DNA of 64,000 nucleotides from Amphritea japonica ATCC BAA-1530 (GCF_016592435.1 NZ_AP014545.1:1054001-1118000), one strand, 5' to 3'. Positions 16,977-26,195 are shown, numbered from the stretch's first letter. Made by a program: numbers and translations. Notes: generated by a model not told the origin, from the letters alone.

Positions 16977-18665
16977 ATGAGCGATATTTTTTATCTGCTG
17001 CTGCGTCGACTGCGGCAGCCTCTGATCACCCTTATCGTTATTTACTCTGTCTCAACCGTTGGTTTTGTCATCATTCCTGGTCAGGATGATCAGGGTAATG
17101 TCTGGCACATGGATTTTTTCCATGCCGTTTACTTTGTTAGCTTTATGGGGTCAACGATAGGATTTGGTGAGATACCCTACGCATTTACTGCGGCCCAGAG
17201 GGTTTGGACGCTGATTTCTATATACGGCACAGTTATCTCCTGGTTATATAGTATTGGTTCGTTGCTAGCGTTGTTTCAAGAGCCTGTATTTGGGCGGATG
17301 TTACGACGTCGCTCTTTCGTCAACGAAGTGAGTAATTTTAATGAGCCTTTCTATTTGGTATGCGGCTATGGCATAACCGGTAGCGCTATTATAAAAAAAC
17401 TTAGCGAGCGAGGTATCCGTTCGGTAGTGATTGATATCAGTCAGGAGCGTATTGATCGTCTCGAAATGGATGACCTGTTGACCAGGGTGCCGGGGCTTTG
17501 TGCTGATGCCTCTCTGCCTGAGGCGCTGGATGATGCGGGGTTACAGCACGGATCCTGCGTTGGCGTTCTGGCATTGACGAATAACGATAATGTTAACTTG
17601 TCGATCTCTATCGCTAGTAAATTGCTGGCACCGCAGCGGATTGTTGTGTCCCGGACAGAGTCAGAAGTCAATGCGCGTAATCTTGCATCTTTCGGTACCG
17701 AGCATATAGTCGATCCTTTCAGGGCTTATGCTGAGTACTTATCGCTGGCGGCGCATTCTCCTTATATGCATCTTGTTTATGATTGGCTAATTAACCCCTA
17801 TCACAGGCCTCTTTCCAGTGCTTATAAGAAAACCAGCGGGCGTTGGATTATTTGTGGACTGGGGCGTTTCGGAAAGGCTCTCTACCATGAGTTTGCCAAA
17901 CACGATGTTGAATTGGTGTTGTTGGATGATGATGCGCGGCAGCTGAAAAATTACAAAAACACAGTGGTTGGGCTCGGAACTGAGGCGGCTACTCTTGAGG
18001 TAGCAGGGGTGCGTGAGGCTGTTGGGATTATCGCCGGCACGAATAACGATGCGGATAATCTATCGATTATTCTGACCGCTCAGGAATTGAACCCAAAACT
18101 GGTAACTGTCGTACGCCAGAATTTAAATACCAACACGCTGGTTTATAAGAATTCGAATGCTGATTTTATTATGGAGTCGGGGCGAATTATCGCGAACAGA
18201 ATTTTAGCAAAGCTGAAAACTCCGTTGTTGCCGGTGTTTATAGAACAGATGCAGCGACAGGATGACGTCTGGGCGCATACGTTGCTAAACCGGATGAGCA
18301 GCATTGCCAGTGATAGCGAACTGGATAGCTGGTCTATTACGGTCAATGAAGAAGCCACCCCCGCCATTATGGCCATTATGGGGGATGGTGATCAGGTTAA
18401 GCTGAGTGCCCTGATGAAAGATCCGCGCCATCGAAAAGATCAATTGAATTGTTTTCCGCTGATGTTAAGACGTAATGGTGACCTGAAGCTTTTACCCGGT
18501 GAGCTGACACTTTTAGAGGAAGGTGATGAAATTCTTTTCTGCGGACTTGCTGATGCCAGTGATCAGATGAGCTGGAGTATTAATAATTACAATATTCTCT
18601 TTTACCTGCAAACTGGTGAAGAACCCAGTCACAACCTTTTGGCTAAACTGCTAAAGCGAATCTGA
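16977..18665 (+). CDS. K+ channel with two RCK/TrkA-N domains
   Basis: Inner-membrane ion channel gated by cytosolic ligand-binding domains. Residues 1-110 form two helices around a pore loop with filter TIGFGE (60-65), a variant of the canonical TVGYGD. The first RCK domain starts at FYLVCGYGITGSAIIKKLSERG (nucleotide-binding GxGxxG). The second starts at GRWIICGLGRFGKALYHEF and is followed by a TrkA-C-like end (LKLLPGELTLLEEGDEILFCG). 562 aa. It is co-directional with a DUF6394 gene and overlaps the following EamA gene by one base, so the three are probably one operon. Ion selectivity cannot be read from sequence; potassium is inferred from family. Confidence 0.87.
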   Translation: MSDIFYLLLRRLRQPLITLIVIYSVSTVGFVIIPGQDDQGNVWHMDFFHAVYFVSFMGSTIGFGEIPYAFTAAQRVWTLISIYGTVISWLYSIGSLLALFQEPVFGRMLRRRSFVNEVSNFNEPFYLVCGYGITGSAIIKKLSERGIRSVVIDISQERIDRLEMDDLLTRVPGLCADASLPEALDDAGLQHGSCVGVLALTNNDNVNLSISIASKLLAPQRIVVSRTESEVNARNLASFGTEHIVDPFRAYAEYLSLAAHSPYMHLVYDWLINPYHRPLSSAYKKTSGRWIICGLGRFGKALYHEFAKHDVELVLLDDDARQLKNYKNTVVGLGTEAATLEVAGVREAVGIIAGTNNDADNLSIILTAQELNPKLVTVVRQNLNTNTLVYKNSNADFIMESGRIIANRILAKLKTPLLPVFIEQMQRQDDVWAHTLLNRMSSIASDSELDSWSITVNEEATPAIMAIMGDGDQVKLSALMKDPRHRKDQLNCFPLMLRRNGDLKLLPGELTLLEEGDEILFCGLADASDQMSWSINNYNILFYLQTGEEPSHNLLAKLLKRI

Positions 18666-19564
18666 TGCCCTATTTCCTTTTGACCATGACGGTTCTGTTT
18701 TGGGCCGGTAATTTTGTGACGGCCCGTGGAATTCATGCGGACTTCCCGCCGTTGACGATGTCGTTTATGCGCTGGGGATTAGCATTATTAATCATTTTGC
18801 CTTTCGTCTTGCCGCGGATATGGCGTAAACGAGCGTTGATCCGAAGCAATTTGCCAATTCTTATCGTCTTGGCTGTATTGGGTGTGGCTTGTTTTAACTC
18901 CTTTGTCTATTTGGGGGTGCAAACGACGCAAGCGACTAACGCAACCCTGATGCAGTCGGCAATACCAATATTGATCCTTATTATCTCATCACTGTTTCTG
19001 GGCGAAACGGTTGTCAGGCGCCAGTGGTTGGGTGTGGCAATTTCCTTGATTGGTGTTTTGATGCTGGTGGCTAAAGGAGATCCACAGGTTCTGATGACGC
19101 TTTCCTTTAATCGCGGAGATCTATGGATTTTGTGCGCGGTGCTATGCTGGTCGACCTATTCAATATTATTGCGTAGAAAGCCGGTCGAGCTGGATGGGTT
19201 TACCTTTTTCGGTTTTACGGTATTGATTGCAGTGATCGTGCTCTTTCCGTTTATGCTGAGTGAATACCTGGCGGGTGAGCGTCCTGGGTGGAACTCTTCG
19301 ACATCATCAGCCATTATATATATGGCTATTTGCCCGTCGATTCTCTCCTATATTTTCTGGAATAGGGGGGTCGCAGAGCTGGGCGCGGCTAAAGCAGGCT
19401 TATTTATACACCTGATGCCACCGTTTGGCCTGATTCTGTCGGTTATCTTTCTTAATGAAACCGTTGAACCTTTCCATTTTATTGGGATGGGGCTAATATT
19501 CAGCGGCATCTATTTGGCGATTATCACCGGTCGCAAGCATAACGAGAAAAAGGCACCTGCGTAA
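18665..19564 (+). CDS. EamA/DMT superfamily transporter
   Basis: 299-aa inner-membrane protein with ten predicted helices built from two EamA repeats (first FLLTMTVLFWAGNFVTARGIHADFPP, second LWILCAVLCWSTYSILLRRKPVE). Members export amino acids, nucleobases or other metabolites; the substrate here is unknown. The second half ends with the characteristic FLNETVEPFHFIGMGLIFSGIYL. The ATG overlaps the channel gene stop (TGATG), implying coupled translation. A short basic tail (GRKHNEKKAPA) marks the cytoplasmic C-terminus. Confidence 0.88.
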   Translation: MPYFLLTMTVLFWAGNFVTARGIHADFPPLTMSFMRWGLALLIILPFVLPRIWRKRALIRSNLPILIVLAVLGVACFNSFVYLGVQTTQATNATLMQSAIPILILIISSLFLGETVVRRQWLGVAISLIGVLMLVAKGDPQVLMTLSFNRGDLWILCAVLCWSTYSILLRRKPVELDGFTFFGFTVLIAVIVLFPFMLSEYLAGERPGWNSSTSSAIIYMAICPSILSYIFWNRGVAELGAAKAGLFIHLMPPFGLILSVIFLNETVEPFHFIGMGLIFSGIYLAIITGRKHNEKKAPA

Positions 19565-19608
19565 TATCAGTTTCGTTGAGTGCCTAAAAAATTAGTGAAG
19601 GAGTTTCT

Positions 19609-20469
19609 ATGCGTACACTGTTGGTTTCATTTTTTGCTCTGGTTATAGGGTTTGGCATGATTGTTCCTGATGCTGAAGCGAAACGCCTCGGTGGTGGTTT
19701 TAGTCTTGGTAAATCTTTTTCCTCTCCAAAACGTGTTCAACCTGCAGCGCCAACAAAACAACAAGCAGCGCCAGCTAATGGTGCTACAAATAAGGCCGGG
19801 CAGCCTCGCCGTAGCGGTTTTGGTGGTTTGATGGGAGGCTTGTTAGCCGGCGGCTTGTTAGGTGCGTTGTTCTTCGGGGGCGCCTTTGATGGTATTCAGT
19901 TTATGGATATCTTGCTTATTGGTTTGCTGATTTTTGTGGCGGTGAAAATTTTCTCAGGTATGAAGCGTGCTCAACAACCGGAGTATGCAGGTCATCAGCG
20001 TCAGCAACCTGAAACGACGCAGACAGAGGCTGAAACTTACCAGAATGCACCTCCGGCAGCTGGGGCTGGTTTTGATTTCGGCTCTGAAGCTTTGTCTCTG
20101 CCAGAGTGGTTTAATGAAGAAGCCTTTGTGGAGGGTGCTAAGGGGCACTTTACTCACTTGCAGCAGGCATGGGATCGCAGTGACTGGGATGATATTCAAA
20201 CCTATACAACGCCTGAACTTTTAGAAGTCCTACAGCAGGAGCGCGCAAAACAGTCAGCTGATCAGAAAACAGAAGTAGTGTCTGTTATGGCTGAATTAGC
20301 TAACTTTATGGATAATGATGATCATGTTATTGCGTCAATTAATTTCTATGGCTGGCTCAAGGAAGACAGTGATGAAACCACTGAGTTTAGCGAAATCTGG
20401 CACCTGCGCCGGGAGATGAGCGGAGAGAATTCTGATTGGATTATTGTTGGTATTCAGCAGCCCTCATAA
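19609..20469 (+). CDS. Tim44-like domain membrane protein
   Basis: 286 aa. An N-terminal signal-like segment (MRTLLVSFFALVIGFGMIVPDAEA) is followed by a Gly/Ser-rich region with KRLGGGFSLGKSFSS and FGGLMGGLLAGGLLGALFFGGAF. Next come a hydrophobic helix (ILLIGLLIFVAVKIF), a Gln/Glu-rich linker and a C-terminal Tim44-like domain (about 165-286, EEAFVEGAKGHFTHLQQAWDRSDWDDIQTYTTPELL). Such bacterial proteins are membrane-anchored; their role is not established. It is preceded by AAGGAG and followed by a terminator shared with convergent yaaA. Confidence 0.87.
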   Translation: MRTLLVSFFALVIGFGMIVPDAEAKRLGGGFSLGKSFSSPKRVQPAAPTKQQAAPANGATNKAGQPRRSGFGGLMGGLLAGGLLGALFFGGAFDGIQFMDILLIGLLIFVAVKIFSGMKRAQQPEYAGHQRQQPETTQTEAETYQNAPPAAGAGFDFGSEALSLPEWFNEEAFVEGAKGHFTHLQQAWDRSDWDDIQTYTTPELLEVLQQERAKQSADQKTEVVSVMAELANFMDNDDHVIASINFYGWLKEDSDETTEFSEIWHLRREMSGENSDWIIVGIQQPS

Positions 20470-20485
20470 CTGAAGCCTGTCTATG

Positions 20486-20514
20486 AAAAAGCGCAGCCAA
20501 TGGCTGCGCTTTTT
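20486..20514. terminator. Bidirectional terminator between the Tim44-like gene and yaaA
   Basis: AAAAAGCGCAGCC AAT GGCTGCGCTTTTT is a strong 9-bp GC-rich stem with an A run on one side and a T run on the other. It can end transcription from both convergent genes. Confidence 0.93.
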
Positions 20515-20542
20515 GGTTTAGTGAGCTTCCTTCCTTTTCACT

Positions 20543-21316
20543 TTAAACCTCTTTTCGGGTAAATACCCAGGTGTCTTCTTTGGAAAGACTTTCGTCATAT
20601 TGATAGCCTCCCAGATTAAAGTTCTTAAGCTGCTCTGCATCGGTAATCTTGTTTTTAATCGCGTAGCGGCACATGAGTCCCCGGGCTTTCTTGGCAAAGA
20701 AGCTAATGATCTTATATTGTCCATTCTTCCAGTCTTTAAACACCGGAGTGATCATTCTTCCCTGAAGGTTTTTAGGCTTCACCGATTTAAAGTACTCATT
20801 TGACGCCAGGTTAACCAGTGCCGGCTGGTCTTCCTCGGTTAGGGACCGGTTTAGATCGTCGGTGACGATGTCGCCCCAGAATGCGTAGAGGTTGTTGCCT
20901 CGGCTGTTTGTTAGTTTGGTGCCCATCTCTAGTCGGTAAGGCTGCATCAGGTCCAGTGGCCGTAGAACGCCATACAGACCTGACAGGATACGCAGATGTT
21001 TCTGGGTAAAGTCTAGTTCTTCTTCGTTGAAATCCTGCGCATTCAGACTGCTGTATACATCACCGTTAAATGCCAGTACTGCTTGTTTGGCATTATCATT
21101 GTTAAATGGCATAGACCAACTCTCATAGCGGGCAACATTCAATGCAGACAGTTTATCGCTGAGCTTCATTAACTCGGCGATATCTTGCACTGAGTAATCA
21201 CGTAGCTGTTGTATGAGGTTGCTGGCGTGATCCAGGTGCTGCGGTTGCGTATGGCGGTCTGTTGTTGCCGGAGTATCGTAATCGAGATTTTTTGCAGGAG
21301 AGATAACCAGTAGCAT
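20543..21316 (-). CDS. yaaA: Peroxide-stress protein YaaA (DUF328)
   Basis: 257-aa cytosolic protein of the YaaA family, known in E. coli to lower free iron and limit oxidative DNA damage under peroxide stress. Diagnostic parts are the N-terminal MLLVISPAKNLDYDTPA, the central RILSGLYGVLRPLDLMQPYRLEMG and the C-terminal FFAKKARGLMCRYAIKNKI. The full family length is present. It is transcribed alone, convergent to the Tim44-like gene, with the bidirectional terminator at 20486-20514. Confidence 0.95.
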   Translation of the reverse strand: MLLVISPAKNLDYDTPATTDRHTQPQHLDHASNLIQQLRDYSVQDIAELMKLSDKLSALNVARYESWSMPFNNDNAKQAVLAFNGDVYSSLNAQDFNEEELDFTQKHLRILSGLYGVLRPLDLMQPYRLEMGTKLTNSRGNNLYAFWGDIVTDDLNRSLTEEDQPALVNLASNEYFKSVKPKNLQGRMITPVFKDWKNGQYKIISFFAKKARGLMCRYAIKNKITDAEQLKNFNLGGYQYDESLSKEDTWVFTRKEV

Positions 21317-21357
21317 AGTATTTTGTATCGTTTTCGGATGATGAACTGATCCTAAAC

Positions 21358-21388
21358 TAAAAAGGCCAGCACTGGGAAGAGCTGGCCT
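21358..21388 (-). terminator. Terminator on the minus strand, downstream of the small ORFs
   Basis: Read on the minus strand, AGGCCAGC - loop - GCTGGCCTTTTT gives an 8-bp GC-rich stem and a U run. It lies between the yaaA start and the small minus-strand ORFs at 21503-21967, so it marks the end of a short transcript from that region. Confidence 0.8.
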
Positions 21389-21502
21389 GATTAGTTGTAA
21401 CTATCTGCGTGATAGTGTGTCGCAAGGAATGTTTCAGGAATGGAGTTTTAGGTTCAGTTTGTCTACCACTTCACTTCAATCTGAATCACTGTCCAGGCTC
21501 TC

Positions 21503-21586
21503 TTAGATAAAGAGTGCCTGACAGTCGATCCAGAATTTCGTCCAGTTGGATTTTTTGACTAAAAGGATATGGGTGGAGCTGTCCAT
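21503..21586 (-). CDS. Candidate 27-residue small protein
   Basis: A very short frame, MDSSTHILLVKKSNWTKFWI plus seven more residues, begins with ATG at 21586. It has a near-perfect Shine-Dalgarno GGAGGT four bases upstream and ends at TAA. It lies 78 bp downstream of the small membrane protein gene on the same strand and about 115 bp before a strong terminator, so the transcript geometry is consistent with a real gene. I do not recognise the peptide. The alternative is a chance ORF within a 3' untranslated region. Confidence 0.35.
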   Translation of the reverse strand: MDSSTHILLVKKSNWTKFWIDCQALFI

Positions 21587-21664
21587 CGTGACCTCCATCA
21601 TTGACTGCCTGTCTATTCAGCGTTGGCCGGATGGTGGTTTTGTCAAAGGCCCGCGGTGATGGGT

Positions 21665-21967
21665 TCAGTCGCTATTGTTTGGCTGCTGGCCGAGTTTCTT
21701 TTTTTGATCCAGCTTGATGTAGATGGCAAGAGCGCTAAATGTGCCTATAGCGACCAATATTGAAATAATATAAGCATTGGCGTTTTCGTTTCCTACGGCA
21801 CGGGTATACATGGCTGAGGTTAACATACCACCCACAAAACAGAGCGCGGTCATCACTATGCTAGTGACAATCGTAGCGGCTTTACGATCCGGTGCCCGGC
21901 TGATCATAATAATCAGCGTTATAAGCAGCGAAGCGAGAACAATAAAAGAAGGGATAAGCGCTAACAT
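21665..21967 (-). CDS. Small membrane protein of unknown function
   Basis: 100 aa with three hydrophobic helices (LIPSFIVLASLLITLIIMI, AATIVTSIVMTALCFVGGMLTS, AYIISILVAIGTFSALAIYIK) and a charged, Lys/Gln-rich C-terminus (KLDQKKKLGQQPNNSD). The ATG is preceded by AAGGAACTCCT, a good ribosome binding site. No family recognised. It is divergent from trpS, 154 bp away. The 348 bp between it and yaaA hold only the 27-residue candidate ORF and a terminator. Confidence 0.65.
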   Translation of the reverse strand: MLALIPSFIVLASLLITLIIMISRAPDRKAATIVTSIVMTALCFVGGMLTSAMYTRAVGNENANAYIISILVAIGTFSALAIYIKLDQKKKLGQQPNNSD

Positions 21968-22121
21968 AGGAGTTCCTTACATAAGAGATGGCTATTTGTA
22001 CCATTGATCACTGTCTGAAAAAACCCTCAAAGGGATACTCTATTGATTTCAGAGGCCATAGCATTGATTTTCTTGTATTATAAAGCCCAATTTTAGTTAG
22101 CTTTCAGAAAAAGATAATCAG

Positions 22122-23405
22122 ATGACGAAGCAGACCGTTCTGACCGGGATAACAACCACCGGTACCCCACATATTGGTAACTACCTAGGTGCCATTAAAC
22201 CCGCTATAGAAGCCAGCCTGAACAGCAATAATAACAGCTATTTCTTTCTTGCTGACTTCCATGCGTTGATCAAGTGCCATGACCCTGAGCGGGTGGCCCG
22301 TTCTACCCGGGAGATTGCAGCGACCTGGCTGGCACTCGGCCTGGATACGGATAAGGCAACTTTTTATCGTCAAACCGATATCCCCGAGATTACAGAGTTG
22401 ACCTGGATTCTTACCTGTATGACTTCTAAAGGTTTGATGAATCGCTCGCATGCTTATAAGGCGTCTGTGGATGCTAATCGTGAAGCGGATCGACAGGATG
22501 ATGATGACGTTACCATGGGGCTGTTTAGTTATCCCATTTTGATGGCTGCAGATATTCTTATGTTTAATGCAGATATTATTCCTGTAGGCAAAGATCAGAT
22601 TCAACATATCGAGATGGCGCGGGACATTGCTGGTCGTTTTAATCATACCTACGGTACGCTGTTTAACTTGCCTGAAGCTCAGGTTGACGAACAGAATCAG
22701 CTAATTCCAGGTTTGGATGGTCGGAAGATGTCCAAGAGCTATGATAATACCATCCCGCTGTTTAGCGCTTCAGATGATCTGTATAAATTGATCAAGCAGA
22801 TTAAAACAGATGCCCTGGAGCCAGGCGAACCAAAAGATGCTGACAACAGCACAATATTCCAGTTGTATTCAAACTTTGCCTCTGATGCTGAGCAGGCAGC
22901 GATGCGAATCCAGTTTGAAAATGGTATTGGCTGGGGCGATGCGAAGAAAGAATTGTTTGAGCATCTGGATAGCTATCTGAGTGGCCCTCGCGATGAGTAT
23001 AACCGCTTAATGGGTGATCTTGGCTATGTCGAACAACAGCTGCATAAGGGTGCAGAGAAGGCCCGTCGTCACGCCTCACCGTTCCTGGATAAAGCCCGTG
23101 TGGCGGTGGGTATTCGCCCATTAACCTGGCAGCCTGAAGCGGGTTCTCAGCAGGAAGCTAAGAAAGATAAAGAGCAATCAGCAGAGCAGGTTGCTCGGGC
23201 AGAAGAGGGTCGTCGTCGCGCTATTCTAATGCAGTTAAAACCGATGCTGGATCGGGTAAATAATGCTGGAGACAGTGCAGCGGAGGCTAAATTGTTGATT
23301 GCAGAGAAAGAGGCTGCTATTGAGTCTTTGAAGAAAAAAGCTAAGCAGAAAGCTCAGAATGAACTCGATCTGTTGCGTGAAGAGCTGGCAGAGCTTCTAG
23401 GCTAA
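22122..23405 (+). CDS. trpS: Tryptophanyl-tRNA synthetase, long form
   Basis: Charges tRNA-Trp with tryptophan in the cytosol. Class I signature motifs are clear: HIGN (residues 17-20, in TGTPHIGNYLGA) and KMSKS (202-206). At 427 aa it is about 90 residues longer than the E. coli enzyme. The extra C-terminal part is helical and rich in Lys, Glu and Ala (EAKKDKEQSAEQVARAEEGR onward), as in Pseudomonas-type TrpS. It appears monocistronic. The start ATG follows AAAAGATAATCAG, a weak ribosome binding site. Confidence 0.95.
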   Translation: MTKQTVLTGITTTGTPHIGNYLGAIKPAIEASLNSNNNSYFFLADFHALIKCHDPERVARSTREIAATWLALGLDTDKATFYRQTDIPEITELTWILTCMTSKGLMNRSHAYKASVDANREADRQDDDDVTMGLFSYPILMAADILMFNADIIPVGKDQIQHIEMARDIAGRFNHTYGTLFNLPEAQVDEQNQLIPGLDGRKMSKSYDNTIPLFSASDDLYKLIKQIKTDALEPGEPKDADNSTIFQLYSNFASDAEQAAMRIQFENGIGWGDAKKELFEHLDSYLSGPRDEYNRLMGDLGYVEQQLHKGAEKARRHASPFLDKARVAVGIRPLTWQPEAGSQQEAKKDKEQSAEQVARAEEGRRRAILMQLKPMLDRVNNAGDSAAEAKLLIAEKEAAIESLKKKAKQKAQNELDLLREELAELLG

Positions 23406-23449
23406 AGCTGAAAGGCTCTGTTCCTGAGATAAACGATCAAGGAGAGGAT

Positions 23450-24295
23450 ATGTTTTCCACGTTAATTTCAGTGTCAGAGCTGAATAATCTATTGCAAGCT
23501 GATAGAGTGAGCACGGTAGTTTTCGACTGTCGTGCTTATCTGACGATGCCAGGAAAAGGTGAACAGGTCTATCATGAGGGGCATATTCCGGGGGCCGGGT
23601 ATCTTCATCTGGACGATGACCTTTCCGCGCCGGTAAGTGCTGATTCTGGTCGTCATCCGCTACCTGATTTTACTCAGCTTGCTACAAAAATTCGCACCTT
23701 TGGGGTCAACCCGGATACTCAGGTTGTCGTTTACGATGACTGTGGTGGGGCGATGGCTGCCAGGGCCTGGTGGCTGTTACGTGTGTTGGGTCATCCCAGG
23801 GTGGCGGTCCTTGATGGCGGCTACCCTGCCTGGGTTACCGCGGGTGGACACATTTCTGACCAGTTACCTGCCATGTGTGCTGGAACATTTATTGAGAACC
23901 CCGATCTTTCAATGCTATTGCCGATTGAGCAAGTTGCCAGTTTGGCTTCCGAGGGAGTGTTGGTGGATGCACGCACCCCGGAAAGGTATAGAGGGGAGCA
24001 GGAGCCGATCGACCCAATTGCCGGGCATATCCCTGATGCGGTCAATCGTCCGCTTCAGTTGAATTTGACGGCTGACGGATATTTTAAGAGTGCTGAAATA
24101 TTGCATCAGGAATGGACCCGCTTTCTTGAACCATGCCGGGCAGAGCAGGTAGCGCATTACTGCGGCTCTGGTGTTACCGCGTGCCATAACCTGTTAGCGA
24201 TGGAGTATGCGGGTTTATCTGGCGCTAAAGTGTATCCGGGTTCCTGGAGTGAGTGGATTCGTGATCCAGCGAGGCCTGTGGCTATAGGCGACTAG
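23450..24295 (+). CDS. sseA: Two-domain sulfurtransferase (rhodanese family, SseA-like)
   Basis: Transfers sulfane sulfur, probably from 3-mercaptopyruvate or thiosulfate, to an acceptor such as cyanide or a thiol. Two rhodanese domains: the N-terminal one (VVFDCRAYL ... HIPGAGYLHLDDDLS) lacks the cysteine loop, and the C-terminal one has the catalytic Cys in HYCGSGVTAC. The CGSGVTA loop is of the mercaptopyruvate sulfurtransferase type. 281 aa matches SseA. AAGGAGAGG upstream is an excellent ribosome binding site. The gene name is by family resemblance; substrate preference needs assay. Confidence 0.85.
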   Translation: MFSTLISVSELNNLLQADRVSTVVFDCRAYLTMPGKGEQVYHEGHIPGAGYLHLDDDLSAPVSADSGRHPLPDFTQLATKIRTFGVNPDTQVVVYDDCGGAMAARAWWLLRVLGHPRVAVLDGGYPAWVTAGGHISDQLPAMCAGTFIENPDLSMLLPIEQVASLASEGVLVDARTPERYRGEQEPIDPIAGHIPDAVNRPLQLNLTADGYFKSAEILHQEWTRFLEPCRAEQVAHYCGSGVTACHNLLAMEYAGLSGAKVYPGSWSEWIRDPARPVAIGD

Positions 24296-24338
24296 CTTCT
24301 ATCGGCGTTTATTTAAGTGTTCATAAAAAGGGGAATGA

Positions 24339-24719
24339 ATGGATTTTCAGGCAATCCGAACTTATATGCTGAGTCGCCCAGAGTCCTGGGAAGACTTTCC
24401 TTTCTATCCCGATGTTGCGGTGATGAAAGTTCGTAACAAAATGTTTGCGACCCTTTCAATTGAAGGTGGACTGGCCCGGATGAATCTTAAATGTGACCCT
24501 GCCGAAGCGCAGATGTTACGGGATATCTTCAGTGCTGTGTTACCGGGTTATCATATGAATAAGCGTCATTGGAATACCGTATTACTCGATGGCAGCATTC
24601 CCGCAGGGGAACTGGAACGAATGATTGATCGTTCCTACGGCCTGGTGGTGAAGGGAATGACGCGTAAGGATCGTTTGCCATTGGAACTGAAATACGGCAG
24701 CGATGTTCTCTACCGGTAA
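24339..24719 (+). CDS. MmcQ/YjbR family DNA-binding-like protein
   Basis: 126-aa cytosolic protein of the MmcQ/YjbR (CyaY-like fold) family. Recognised by the N-terminal RPESWEDFPFYPDVAVMKVRNKMFATL, by the central LKCDPAEAQMLRD and by the C-terminal HWNTVLLDGSIPAGELERMIDRSYGLVVKGMTRK pattern. Members are proposed to bind DNA, but no specific function is established. It is preceded by AAAGGGGAATGA. It follows the sulfurtransferase by 43 bp and may be co-transcribed with it. Confidence 0.85.
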   Translation: MDFQAIRTYMLSRPESWEDFPFYPDVAVMKVRNKMFATLSIEGGLARMNLKCDPAEAQMLRDIFSAVLPGYHMNKRHWNTVLLDGSIPAGELERMIDRSYGLVVKGMTRKDRLPLELKYGSDVLYR

Positions 24720-24832
24720 CCTGATCAGCCATTGATTATTTAAATCAGAGCAATAAATAAACCTAAGCTTACTTGAGCGCAATCTCTTTATATACTGGTC
24801 CTGTTCGTCACTTCCCTAATATGGAGATTGAT

Positions 24833-25756
24833 ATGGCCTGTTTCCAGTCAGGTGTTATTGCTGAAGCTAACACCGATGCGCTTTTCATTACCTTGAATGT
24901 CGCTCCCACGACCGATGCGATCGTAAACCTAAGACAGGTGCTATCCGGTATTCCTGCGACTGAATTATCCTTTAGGCAGCGCTATCCGGAAGCTGACTTT
25001 CATATCACGGCGGCTATTGGTAGTGAGTTTTGGGATCGGATGAGTCCGGATCAAAGGCCTGCAGAGCTGGTCCCTTTCCCAGCTCTGAATAACCAGCTGT
25101 TAGTGGCTCCGCATACCCCCGTTGATCTGTTGCTGCATATCCGTTCTGAGCGTCACGACCTAAACTATGAAGCTGCTGTTTTAGTATTGAGTCGTTTAGC
25201 AGATAGCGTGATGCTTGATCAGGAGGTTCATGGCTTTCGCTATTTAGATAGCCGGGATCTAACAGGCTTCGTGGATGGCACTGAAAATCCTCAGGGGGCT
25301 CATCGGGCAGAAGTGGCTTTGGTAGGGGACGAAGATCTCGTTTTCAACGGTGGTAGCTATATCCATTTACAGCGTTATGAGCATGACCTGGAAGCTTGGA
25401 ATCGTATCACGGTTAAACAGCAGGAAGATATTATTGGGCGTACTAAAGCAGATAACAAGGAGTATGCCGGCGCGGATAAGGCGCTTTCTTCGCATACCAA
25501 GCGTACCTCATTGAAAGATACTGAGGGCCGCTCTGTTGAGATATTGAGACACAGTATGCCCTACGGAAATCTGACTCATAAAGGATTGATGTTTGCCTCT
25601 TATGGCCGCTCTCCACAGCCGTTTACTCAGATGCTTGAAAGTATGCTTTTGGGTGATGGTAGTGGGAACCATGATCATCTGTTGCATTATAGTCAGGCGG
25701 TGACCGGGCAGGCATTTTTTGCTCCGTCAATTGAGTGGCTTGAGTCTCTGCTATAG
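24833..25756 (+). CDS. DyP-type haem peroxidase (YfeX-like)
   Basis: Haem peroxidase using H2O2 to oxidise porphyrinogens, dyes or other donors. 307 aa from the ATG at 24833. The distal GxxDG motif is GFVDG (145-149, Asp148). The proximal haem-ligand His is likely His221 (SSHTKR), followed by the conserved Arg in ILRHSMPYG. It aligns along its length with E. coli YfeX, and no Tat signal is seen, so it is probably cytosolic. The start is chosen because GGAG sits six bases upstream; a longer frame back to a TTG at 24773 has no such site. Confidence 0.92.
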   Translation: MACFQSGVIAEANTDALFITLNVAPTTDAIVNLRQVLSGIPATELSFRQRYPEADFHITAAIGSEFWDRMSPDQRPAELVPFPALNNQLLVAPHTPVDLLLHIRSERHDLNYEAAVLVLSRLADSVMLDQEVHGFRYLDSRDLTGFVDGTENPQGAHRAEVALVGDEDLVFNGGSYIHLQRYEHDLEAWNRITVKQQEDIIGRTKADNKEYAGADKALSSHTKRTSLKDTEGRSVEILRHSMPYGNLTHKGLMFASYGRSPQPFTQMLESMLLGDGSGNHDHLLHYSQAVTGQAFFAPSIEWLESLL

Positions 25757-25997
25757 AGGTTGGTGCTGCATGTTTTTGGTCGTTAGCTCTGTTGTCATAA
25801 ATGGTTATGAAAAGTGTCACAGGCTTGTAAAACAGTTGTTCTAAGCTAAGCTTTAAGGAATATGTTCAGTATTCTGGAGAGTAAGCTGCGGCAGCTCTGA
25901 GAGGTTATCGCTCCTATGAGTAATAGCTGTTTCGAAGCACTAAGATCTGCCAAAACAAAAAAATGTAGGGACAATAGAATAAAAACGGAGCCTGAGT

Positions 25998-26195
25998 ATG
26001 CACACCGAGGCGATTAAAAAAACCATTGCGGTATTGGGCGTGGACGGCGAAAACTTTGAAGTGGATGGGCATTTCAAAGGTGATGAGCGCAAAGCGCGCT
26101 GGTATACCGTACGTAAGCTGAGTGATGGACGAACTTTTGTTGATCATCTTTCTACTTTTCCAAGTCATGATGAGATTCGGAAAATGGTGTCTTAA
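25998..26195 (+). CDS. Small hypothetical protein
   Basis: 65-aa soluble protein (MHTEAIKKTIAVLGVDGENF ...) with a mixed alpha/beta look, rich in Asp, Lys and Gly, ending KMVS. It has no signal peptide, membrane segment or cysteine. AACGGAGCC precedes the ATG at good spacing and an intrinsic terminator follows, so it is a plausible stand-alone gene. No family recognised. The 240 bp between it and the peroxidase gene show no other feature. Confidence 0.7.
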   Translation: MHTEAIKKTIAVLGVDGENFEVDGHFKGDERKARWYTVRKLSDGRTFVDHLSTFPSHDEIRKMVS

